In this document: positions 1 to 4,656 of the stretch, one piece after another
How the letters are laid out: each line of letters opens with the position of its first letter
How positions within the stretch are numbered: position 1 is the first letter of the stretch
NCBI RefSeq assembly: GCF_905203285.1
Contig: NZ_CAJKVK010000105.1
Location: 1-6,329 of the forward strand
Length of the DNA: 6,329 nt
Source of the DNA: an uncultured Succinatimonas sp.
Lineage (GTDB): Bacteria > Pseudomonadota > Gammaproteobacteria > Enterobacterales > Succinivibrionaceae
Direction: 5' to 3'
Translations under genes and position numbers: made by a program
The notes under the pieces: generated by a model
What the model was told of the DNA's origin: nothing
The model's database searches: none
Seen by the model: the letters and a program-made list of their open reading frames with translations, nothing else

Positions 1-314
1 TTCCTGTTCCGTATTCAGTTTACATGCAAAATATTGCTAACAGTAAAGCCATCATTGATCTTTATCGTTTACATCCTGCCGAAGGGCTTTCTTTTAGAAC
101 AGCCGAAGCTCTTGCTCTTAAAAAGAAAATCATCACCAATCGTGATTTAAATGCAAATAACCTGTATAAATTTAAAGAAAATATTTTATCTTTTAATGAT
201 ATTGATAAAGTAAATTTAAAAGAATTTATTGATAAACCTTATGTATATCCTAATCCTGAATTATTAAAACAGTTTGATATCAATGAACAAATCAAAAATT
301 ATCTTAAAAACTAA
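1..314 (+). CDS. C-terminal part of a probable capsule/LPS glycan biosynthesis protein (5' end outside window)
   Basis: Only the last 104 or so codons are present. The frame is open from base 3 to the TAA at 312-314, and the first in-frame ATG (24) has no Shine-Dalgarno sequence, so I read this as the end of a longer gene. The pattern SKAIIDLYR, then GLSFRTAEAL, KKKIITN, a stretch leading to NIL, and a final KPY segment matches what I remember of the C-terminal ends of GT-B-like capsule or lipopolysaccharide biosynthesis proteins. There the consensus is roughly GLTxRTxEAL...KKLITTN...NI, followed by a short acidic tail. The exact sugar or step cannot be told. GC is about 26%, clearly below pyrG at about 45%; this is common for surface-polysaccharide genes and compatible with transfer. 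The gene converges on rpoS and their stop codons overlap by 4 bp. A different GT-B enzyme or an unrelated protein remains possible. Confidence 0.55.
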   Translation, partial: PVPYSVYMQNIANSKAIIDLYRLHPAEGLSFRTAEALALKKKIITNRDLNANNLYKFKENILSFNDIDKVNLKEFIDKPYVYPNPELLKQFDINEQIKNYLKN

Positions 315-331
315 AACCCATAATTTTTAAG
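294..331. repeat. A/T-rich inverted repeats spanning the convergent stop codons
   Basis: Two overlapping perfect inverted repeats surround the stop overlap of the glycan gene and rpoS. AAAAATTAT at 294-302 pairs with ATAATTTTT at 320-328, and CTTAAAAA at 303-310 pairs with TTTTTAAG at 324-331. They share the right arm and so could form alternative stems. They could give weak 3'-end structures to both transcripts, but stems with almost no G-C pairs are poor intrinsic terminators, and such AT-rich DNA yields inverted repeats by chance. Confidence 0.35.
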
Positions 332-1246
332 AAATTTCTTAAGCGAAATGAGTACCGTTTTCTGTAATTGTCTTACGCGCTCACGGGTAAGATGCAACAT
401 TTCGCCTATCTCTTCTAATGTCTTAATATCATTGTCATTAATACCAAAACGATGAATAACAATAATTTTTTGTCTTTCGTTTAAAGAATCGATCCACGAT
501 CTTAATAATTTTTCAATTTCAGTATTACCAAACTGCTCTTCAAGGGTAGGTGTTTTTTCATCAGCAAGTAGATCAAGTAAGGATACATTTTTTTCACTAT
601 CTTTATTTTTAACATTTAGATCAGATATTGATATACCTTCTGCTACTACAAGCATTGAACGAACTTTATCTTCATCAATATCAAGCTCTTTTGCTATATC
701 CTTAACAGCTACTGCCTGTCCGTGCGCTTTTTCCTGCAATTGCTTTTTAACTTTTAAAACCTGATTTAAATCCTTTATGACATGAAAAGGTAAGCGCACT
801 AAACGCGACTGATTCATCACCGCATGTTCAATGCCCTGACGGATCCACCAAGTTGCGTAGGTTGAAAACCTAAAACCACGCTCAGGATCAAATTTATTTA
901 CCGCATGAATTAAGCCTAAATTACCCTCTTCTATGAGGTCAAGCATCGGAACGCCGCGAGTTCTATAATCACGAGCCACTTTTATAACCAAACGAAGGTT
1001 TGACGTGATCATGGAATTTCGAGCTTTCACATCACCTTGCTGCACAAGACGACCTAGTCTTACCTCGTCTTCCTGAGTAAGCAAAGGATAACGTCTTACC
1101 GAGCTTATATATGAAACAAGCAAATCTCCGCTAAAAGAAGGAACAGGAATATCTTTTTCTTCAAAACTTGAAGAAATTTCCTGCACTTCTTCCTGAATTC
1201 TATTTAATTCAAGATCGCTTGGCTCAAATTTATCTGACGTTGTCAC
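311..1246 (-). CDS. rpoS: RNA polymerase sigma factor RpoS (stationary phase / general stress)
   Basis: Sigma-70 family factor of 311 residues (E. coli RpoS has 330) that directs RNA polymerase to stress and stationary-phase promoters. Region 1.2 covers about 40-72, region 2 about 77-155 (DLIEEGNLGL, KFDPERGFRFSTYATWWIRQ), region 3 about 156-235, and region 4 about 245-305 with the helix-turn-helix LTRERVRQLQ at 286-295. Two positions separate RpoS from RpoD: Glu140 in RQGIE (RpoD has Thr) and Lys158 after RLPFHVI, matching E. coli Lys173 (RpoD has Glu). Placement directly after nlpD agrees. The start is GTG; an in-frame TAA lies two codons upstream and the next Met is residue 79, so GTG fits best. 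Oddities are a short N-terminus, loss of the final residues seen in E. coli (NIEALFRE), RQGIE for the usual RQTIE, and LVRLPFH for TIRLPIH. The E. coli rpoS promoter lies inside nlpD; I could not place one here. Confidence 0.93.
   Translation of the reverse strand: MTTSDKFEPSDLELNRIQEEVQEISSSFEEKDIPVPSFSGDLLVSYISSVRRYPLLTQEDEVRLGRLVQQGDVKARNSMITSNLRLVIKVARDYRTRGVPMLDLIEEGNLGLIHAVNKFDPERGFRFSTYATWWIRQGIEHAVMNQSRLVRLPFHVIKDLNQVLKVKKQLQEKAHGQAVAVKDIAKELDIDEDKVRSMLVVAEGISISDLNVKNKDSEKNVSLLDLLADEKTPTLEEQFGNTEIEKLLRSWIDSLNERQKIIVIHRFGINDNDIKTLEEIGEMLHLTRERVRQLQKTVLISLKKFLKNYGF
327..342. repeat. 16-bp perfect palindrome in the 3' end of rpoS
   Basis: TTAAGAAATTTCTTAA is self-complementary without a loop. 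It lies within the codons for the Lys-Lys-Phe-Leu-Lys stretch near the RpoS C-terminus. It may be a by-product of the AAG/AAA/TTT/CTT codons, or a protein or RNA-processing site. Confidence 0.3.
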
Positions 1247-1255
1247 TCGTTACAG

Positions 1256-1260
1256 CCTTA
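1256..1260 (-). promoter_or_regulatory. Ribosome binding site of rpoS
   Basis: The minus strand reads TAAGG, then 9 nt, then GTG. A second AAGG lies 6 nt further upstream because AGCCTT is repeated in tandem at 1254-1265 on the plus strand, next to the nlpD stop. The nearer copy is the more plausible Shine-Dalgarno sequence and supports the GTG start. Confidence 0.5.
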
Positions 1261-1264
1261 GCCT

Positions 1265-2497
1265 TTATTTGGGCAAATATTTAATCGGGTTTACTGACTG
1301 TCCGCGATAACGGATTTCAAAATGCAGCCCCACTGAGGATGCGTCAGTAGAGCCCATTTTAGCAATCTGCTGTCCGCGCTTTACTTTCTGTCCTTCTTTG
1401 ACAAGTAATACATCATTGTGTGCATAAGCAGATAAAAACTCGTTATCATGATTGATAATCACGAGATTACCGTATCCGCGCAATGCATTACCTGCGTATA
1501 CAACCTGTCCGTCAGAGGCTGCTAAAACCTGCTGACCGCGTGTTCCTGCAATATCAATGCCTTTATTACCATGCTCAGCAAGGGAGAACTGTTTTACAAC
1601 TTTACCTTGTGTAGGCCATGTCCAGGAAACTCCGCTTACCGTACGAGCTTTACCGCTTACTACAGGAGTTGTAGCCACAGTAGAAACTTTCTCTTCTTTT
1701 TGTGCTTTTGATGCCGTTTCTTTTGATGAAGTTGAAGCTTTAACTTCTTTCTCTCCTGCAACAGGTACGGTATTTTCTACTTTAGCAACTGTTGCGCTAT
1801 TACCATTATGTCTTGCTAAAGATAATTTCTGACCGACCTCAAGAGTGTAAGGAGGGGTTAAATCATTAACCCCTGCTAAAAAGTCGACTGATTGACCATT
1901 AGCTTTTGCTATGGAATAAAGGGTATCGCCTTTTTTTACAATGTACTCAGGAGCTTTTGCACTGCTTAAATTAAGTGCCAAAATCTGACCTACAGCAATA
2001 TTATACGGAGGCTCAATCCCATTTTTCTTAGCTAAATCGCGATAATCAAGACCATAACGAAAAGCTATTGAATAAAGAGTATCTCCTTTAACCACCTGAT
2101 AACGATCAGCTGCGTTTACGTTATTTACAGAAGAGCTTACAGCGACATTTGAATTAGATGTAGCCACAGTAGCAGAATTAACTGCAACAGGCTCTAACGC
2201 TCCGCTGCTTTTTGCATTAGAAACAGAATTATTTTCCAAAGCTACGTTATTGATGTTTTCATTATTTACATAGCTTACCTGTGATTGCATTTGATTCTGT
2301 CTTGAAGAAACTCTGGCATTAACAACCTGTCCGTTTTTATTGTACTGTTTAACTGCTGCAGTCGGTGCGCTTACCGTTGAATGAGGATCGGTTACATCCA
2401 CAACCAGGCTTGATGCTGAATAATCACGATTTGAAGTGGCGCAGCCTCCAGCAATCACTCCGGCAACAATAACGGATAAAAGTAAAATTTTATGCAT
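1265..2497 (-). CDS. nlpD: NlpD, outer-membrane lipoprotein, LysM + LytM (M23-like) amidase activator
   Basis: 410-residue lipoprotein. In E. coli NlpD activates the amidase AmiC for septal peptidoglycan splitting during cell separation. Residues 1-18 form a lipoprotein signal ending AGG before Cys19; residue +2 is Ala, which favours outer-membrane sorting. A Ser/Asn/Val-rich linker follows to about 130. Two LysM peptidoglycan-binding domains lie at 132-176 and 184-228, both with the KGDTLYSIA core. A second low-complexity linker (about 230-290) leads to a LytM/M23 domain at 292-408. The metal site is degenerate: Asn311 replaces the first His of HxxxD (Asp315 kept), and Gly390 replaces the first His of HLHFE (His360 and His392 kept). 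This is the non-catalytic activator pattern. NALRGYGNL, SAYAHND and HFEIRYRG closely match E. coli NlpD. The start lies 2 bp after the upstream stop, with a weak GGAA about 9 nt ahead, so translational coupling is likely. rpoS follows after 18 bp. Confidence 0.94.
   Translation of the reverse strand: MHKILLLSVIVAGVIAGGCATSNRDYSASSLVVDVTDPHSTVSAPTAAVKQYNKNGQVVNARVSSRQNQMQSQVSYVNNENINNVALENNSVSNAKSSGALEPVAVNSATVATSNSNVAVSSSVNNVNAADRYQVVKGDTLYSIAFRYGLDYRDLAKKNGIEPPYNIAVGQILALNLSSAKAPEYIVKKGDTLYSIAKANGQSVDFLAGVNDLTPPYTLEVGQKLSLARHNGNSATVAKVENTVPVAGEKEVKASTSSKETASKAQKEEKVSTVATTPVVSGKARTVSGVSWTWPTQGKVVKQFSLAEHGNKGIDIAGTRGQQVLAASDGQVVYAGNALRGYGNLVIINHDNEFLSAYAHNDVLLVKEGQKVKRGQQIAKMGSTDASSVGLHFEIRYRGQSVNPIKYLPK
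1814..2104 (-). repeat. Tandem LysM domain repeat inside nlpD
   Basis: Two in-frame copies of about 45 codons, at 1970-2104 and 1814-1948, encode LysM domains that share the KGDTLYSIA core, a PPY motif and a VGQ-L ending. They are separated by 7 codons. The DNA copies differ at many third positions, so the duplication is not recent. Confidence 0.8.
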
Positions 2498-2499
2498 GA

Positions 2500-3129
2500 T
2501 TATTCATTCCACAACATTTCATAAGCGATATAAAGTGCAACTAATGCCACGCACAGCCAACCGATAATATCAATATAGCGACGCAAAGCTTTTTCCATAC
2601 GCTCTCCGCCTAACATGATAATTCCGGCTTCAAGGAAAAACCTCAAACCGCGTCCCACTATTGAAACTAAAAGGAAATTTACGATAGTAAGCATGCCGGC
2701 ACTGCCGGTATTGGCAACACTTTCTGCAGCAACTACGCCTGAAGTAACGGCAATAACCTTATACGGAACAGGAGTAAAAGCTCCGATAAAAATCATTAAA
2801 ATGCCGTATTTCATGGTAAACCAATGGCGTACGGTTTCCATGGATGACTCATAATTAAGCCACGTGATGATATCAGCAATATAAGGATCGTAAATAAAAT
2901 AACCCAAGAAATATCCGCATGCCGCGCCGCACACTGAGGTAATAACAGTAAGAGCAGCATACTGCAATGCATGGTTGCGCCTTGCAAGGCACATCGGAGC
3001 TAACATTACATCAGGAGGAATCGGCCAGAAAATCGATTCAATAAAACTATTGATGCATAAAAACCACACTGCTTTAGGATGTTTGGCAAGCTTTATGCAT
3101 AACTCATATAAATATGAAAATATATTCAA
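2500..3129 (-). CDS. yqaA: YqaA-family (VTT/DedA-like) inner-membrane protein
   Basis: Polytopic membrane protein of 209 residues from the YqaA branch of the VTT/SNARE-associated (DedA-like) superfamily. Some relatives move lipids or support envelope homeostasis; the substrate of YqaA proteins is not established to my knowledge. Supporting motifs are ESIFWPIPPD at 31-40 (re-entrant-loop signature with acidic residue and prolines), GAFTPVPYK at 116-124 (second re-entrant loop) and GRGLRFFLEAG at 159-169. Hydrophobic segments lie near 22-47, 57-80, 109-134, 147-170 and 187-204. E. coli YqaA is shorter (142 residues); longer forms near nlpD occur in other gammaproteobacteria, from memory. The start is TTG: AAGGG sits 6 nt upstream, an in-frame TAA lies four codons upstream, and the first internal ATG is at codon 42, inside the motif region. 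The ispF stop is 9 bp upstream and nlpD follows after 2 bp. A possible extra loop lies at about 136-148. Confidence 0.8.
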   Translation of the reverse strand: MNIFSYLYELCIKLAKHPKAVWFLCINSFIESIFWPIPPDVMLAPMCLARRNHALQYAALTVITSVCGAACGYFLGYFIYDPYIADIITWLNYESSMETVRHWFTMKYGILMIFIGAFTPVPYKVIAVTSGVVAAESVANTGSAGMLTIVNFLLVSIVGRGLRFFLEAGIIMLGGERMEKALRRYIDIIGWLCVALVALYIAYEMLWNE

Positions 3130-3135
3130 AGTAAA

Positions 3136-3140
3136 CCCTT
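3136..3140 (-). promoter_or_regulatory. Ribosome binding site that fixes the TTG start of yqaA
   Basis: AAGGG on the minus strand lies 6 nt before the TTG codon and overlaps the end of ispF. No ATG or GTG in frame sits at a suitable distance, so this site decides the start. Confidence 0.65.
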
Positions 3141-3621
3141 AATCCTTACGCTCAAGTAATACCACAGCCTCGACGGCAATTCCTTCTTTTCTTCCCACAA
3201 AACCGAGCTTTTCAGTAGTTGTAGCCTTTATACTGACATTTTGCAAATCAGTTTGCAAATCATGAGCAAGGTTCTCTCTCATCTTCTGTTCATACGGTGC
3301 AAGTTTCGGAACTTGGGCAAGCACGGTTACATCGACATTTCCAATCACAAAGCCTAATGCCTTTATTTTTAAATACACATCCCGCAGTAGAATACGGCTG
3401 TCGATATTTAAAAACTTATCATCATTATCCGGATAAAAATGACCGATATCCCCTAAAGACAAAGCGCCTAATATCGCATCGCACACGGCATGAATAAGCA
3501 CATCACCATCTGAATGAGCAACTAGTCCTTTTTCATACGGAACTTTTACTCCGCCTAATGTACAAGGACCTTCGCCGCCAAAGCGATGTACGTCAAAACC
3601 GTGACCTATGCGTATCTTCAT
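3139..3621 (-). CDS. ispF: 2-C-methyl-D-erythritol 2,4-cyclodiphosphate synthase (IspF)
   Basis: IspF closes CDP-ME 2-phosphate to the cyclic diphosphate MEcPP with release of CMP, in the cytosolic MEP pathway of isoprenoid synthesis. The 160-residue length is normal (E. coli about 159). Visible motifs: GHGFDVHRF at 6-14 with metal ligands Asp10 and His12, AHSDGD at 35-40, His44 as the third metal ligand, GDIGHFYPD at 57-65, GNVDVT at 94-99, and TTTEKLGF at 134-141, which contributes to CDP and metal binding. Nothing essential is missing. It follows ispD after 3 bp, the usual pairing and in some bacteria a fusion. No clear Shine-Dalgarno precedes the ATG, so translation probably depends on ribosomes finishing ispD. 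In E. coli truD follows, whereas here a YqaA-type gene does. Confidence 0.97.
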   Translation of the reverse strand: MKIRIGHGFDVHRFGGEGPCTLGGVKVPYEKGLVAHSDGDVLIHAVCDAILGALSLGDIGHFYPDNDDKFLNIDSRILLRDVYLKIKALGFVIGNVDVTVLAQVPKLAPYEQKMRENLAHDLQTDLQNVSIKATTTEKLGFVGRKEGIAVEAVVLLERKD

Positions 3622-3624
3622 AAA

Positions 3625-4329
3625 CTAAACCGCTTTAAACTTATTGGATCTTTCTCGTAACTTAACCAAAGCTTTTGCCATACGTAAATCAGCTTTGTTA
3701 GTTATTTTTATGTTATCCGATCTGCCTTCAACTAAAAGCGGATGATAACCCAAAAACTCAAGTGCAGAGGCTTCATCGGTTATTTCAGCATGCTCTTTGG
3801 CTGCCTCATCCAAAGCTTTTATCAAAAGCTCGGTTTTAAAAAACTGCGGCGTTAAAGCACGGTACACATTTTTTCTAATTACGGTACGCGCGATTTTTCC
3901 GTTACCATCAGATTTCTTTAAAGTATCGGCAACAGGAGACGCCAAGATGGCTCCGCAATTACTTTCTTTGCCTCTTACAACTAAGATAGCTAAATCTTCT
4001 ATAGTTAGAAGAGGCCGTGCCGCATCATGAACCAAAACCCATTTAGTAGTTACTTGATTTAGTCCTGACCTAACGCTGTCAGCACGATCTTTGCCGCCAT
4101 AAGCTATAAGCAATTTAGTTGAATCTATTTCAAGGGTTTGAAATATTTCATCTTCTTTGCTGATAACTACAATGACGTGATTGATAAGAGGAGAATTTAG
4201 GAAAATTTCCAAGGTACGCTCTAAAATAGTTTTCGTACCTAACATTAAATACTGTTTGGGAACTTTGGCTCCCATGCGGCTGCCGACGCCGGCTGCCGGA
4301 ATAACGACATCAAGCTTTAAGCTATCCAT
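3625..4329 (-). CDS. ispD: 2-C-methyl-D-erythritol 4-phosphate cytidylyltransferase (IspD)
   Basis: IspD joins MEP and CTP to give CDP-methylerythritol and pyrophosphate, the CTP-using step of the MEP pathway. It has 234 residues (E. coli 236). The nucleotide-binding loop PAAGVGSRM is at 11-19 with Arg18, PKQY at 24-27 with Lys25, GGKDRADSVRSGL at 78-90, VHDAARP at 100-106, PVADTLK at 132-138, RALTPQFF at 157-164, TDEASALE at 184-191 and DNIKIT at 205-210 with Lys208. These match the CTP- and MEP-binding residues of E. coli IspD, so the enzyme should be active. It starts 12 bp after ftsB in an A/T-only leader (except one C) with no Shine-Dalgarno, suggesting coupling to ftsB or initiation on an unstructured leader. 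The nearby pyrG supplies its CTP, a sensible but unproven link. Confidence 0.97.
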   Translation of the reverse strand: MDSLKLDVVIPAAGVGSRMGAKVPKQYLMLGTKTILERTLEIFLNSPLINHVIVVISKEDEIFQTLEIDSTKLLIAYGGKDRADSVRSGLNQVTTKWVLVHDAARPLLTIEDLAILVVRGKESNCGAILASPVADTLKKSDGNGKIARTVIRKNVYRALTPQFFKTELLIKALDEAAKEHAEITDEASALEFLGYHPLLVEGRSDNIKITNKADLRMAKALVKLRERSNKFKAV

Positions 4330-4341
4330 GAATTTTTATAA

Positions 4342-4626
4342 TTATTGTTTGTCACCTAAGATACGGAAAAAGGTCTCATCCTCACGAATCAGACCCAGCT
4401 CGGTGCGCGCCAGCTCTTCAACGGCGGTATTGCCTTGCTTTAAATCATTAAGCTCATCAATAACCGCCTGATTGCGATCCTGCAACTTGGCAGATTGCTG
4501 CTGCGCTTTAACTAAATTGGCAGATACATCCTCGTATTGCTTAAGTCCGTTTCTTCCTGCCCAGATGTCATAGGAAAGATAAACAATCGCTCCTAAAAGA
4601 CATAAAGAAATAACTTTCATTGACAT
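4342..4626 (-). CDS. ftsB: Cell division protein FtsB
   Basis: Small bitopic inner-membrane protein of 94 residues (E. coli 103) that forms the FtsQ-FtsL-FtsB complex and helps activate septal peptidoglycan synthesis. A short cytoplasmic N-terminus is followed by one transmembrane helix at about 4-21. The juxtamembrane GRNGL at 24-28 corresponds to GKNGI in E. coli. A Gln-rich periplasmic coiled coil runs from about 30 to 65, and the conserved tail EELARTELGLIREDETFFRIL covers 70-90. In E. coli the matching ETFYR segment binds FtsQ; here the Tyr is Phe87, a mild change. The tail after it is shorter than in E. coli. AAGGG lies 8 nt before the first ATG and 14 nt before the second (codon 3), so the first is preferred. 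It sits between pyrG and ispD; in many relatives eno lies between pyrG and ftsB. Confidence 0.94.
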   Translation of the reverse strand: MSMKVISLCLLGAIVYLSYDIWAGRNGLKQYEDVSANLVKAQQQSAKLQDRNQAVIDELNDLKQGNTAVEELARTELGLIREDETFFRILGDKQ

Positions 4627-4634
4627 GCTATCTG

Positions 4635-4639
4635 CCCTT
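4635..4639 (-). promoter_or_regulatory. Ribosome binding site of ftsB
   Basis: AAGGG on the minus strand, 8 nt before the first of two close in-frame ATG codons. The spacing selects the upstream ATG. Confidence 0.6.
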
Positions 4640-4656
4640 GCTTAATAAAATTAAGC
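4640..4656 (-). repeat. Short inverted repeat at the pyrG stop / ftsB leader
   Basis: GCTTAA and TTAAGC form a perfect 6-bp stem around a 5-nt loop. The stem contains the pyrG stop codon and ends exactly next to the AAGGG of ftsB. There is no T run after it on the minus strand and only one G-C pair per arm, so it does not look like an intrinsic terminator. It might be a weak mRNA structure near the ftsB ribosome binding site, or chance. Confidence 0.35.

Noticed and set aside
292..342. Bidirectional intrinsic terminator between the glycan gene and rpoS
   Set aside because: The inverted repeats are nearly pure A/T and no G-C-rich stem followed by a T run is present on either strand, so they are listed only as repeats.
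292..1298. Degenerate M23 metal site of NlpD and RpoS truncation as signs of pseudogenes
   Set aside because: Loss of metal ligands is the normal state of NlpD/EnvC-type activators, and both reading frames are intact with conserved domains.
1557..1832. Plus-strand open frame of 91 codons
   Set aside because: It lies wholly inside nlpD on the other strand, overlaps its low-complexity linker, and shows no domain.
2000..2005. TATAAT on the minus strand inside nlpD, a possible internal rpoS promoter as in E. coli
   Set aside because: There is no recognisable -35 at 16-18 bp and no extended TG element. The hexamer is part of the Tyr-Asn codons of the first LysM domain, and such hexamers are frequent in AT-rich DNA. 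A primary-transcript 5'-end map would settle it.
1670..2172. 14-bp direct repeat TGTAGCCACAGTAG at 1670-1683 and 2159-2172
   Set aside because: Both copies encode Thr-Val-Ala-Thr in the low-complexity NlpD linkers; biased composition is enough to explain it.
2615..3497. Further plus-strand open frames antisense to yqaA (2615-2854) and ispF (3297-3497)
   Set aside because: Both are shorter than the gene they oppose, are not recognisable, and are explained as shadows.
4181..4471. Plus-strand open frame of 96 codons across the ispD/ftsB junction
   Set aside because: It is antisense to two clear conserved genes and its translation shows no recognisable motif.
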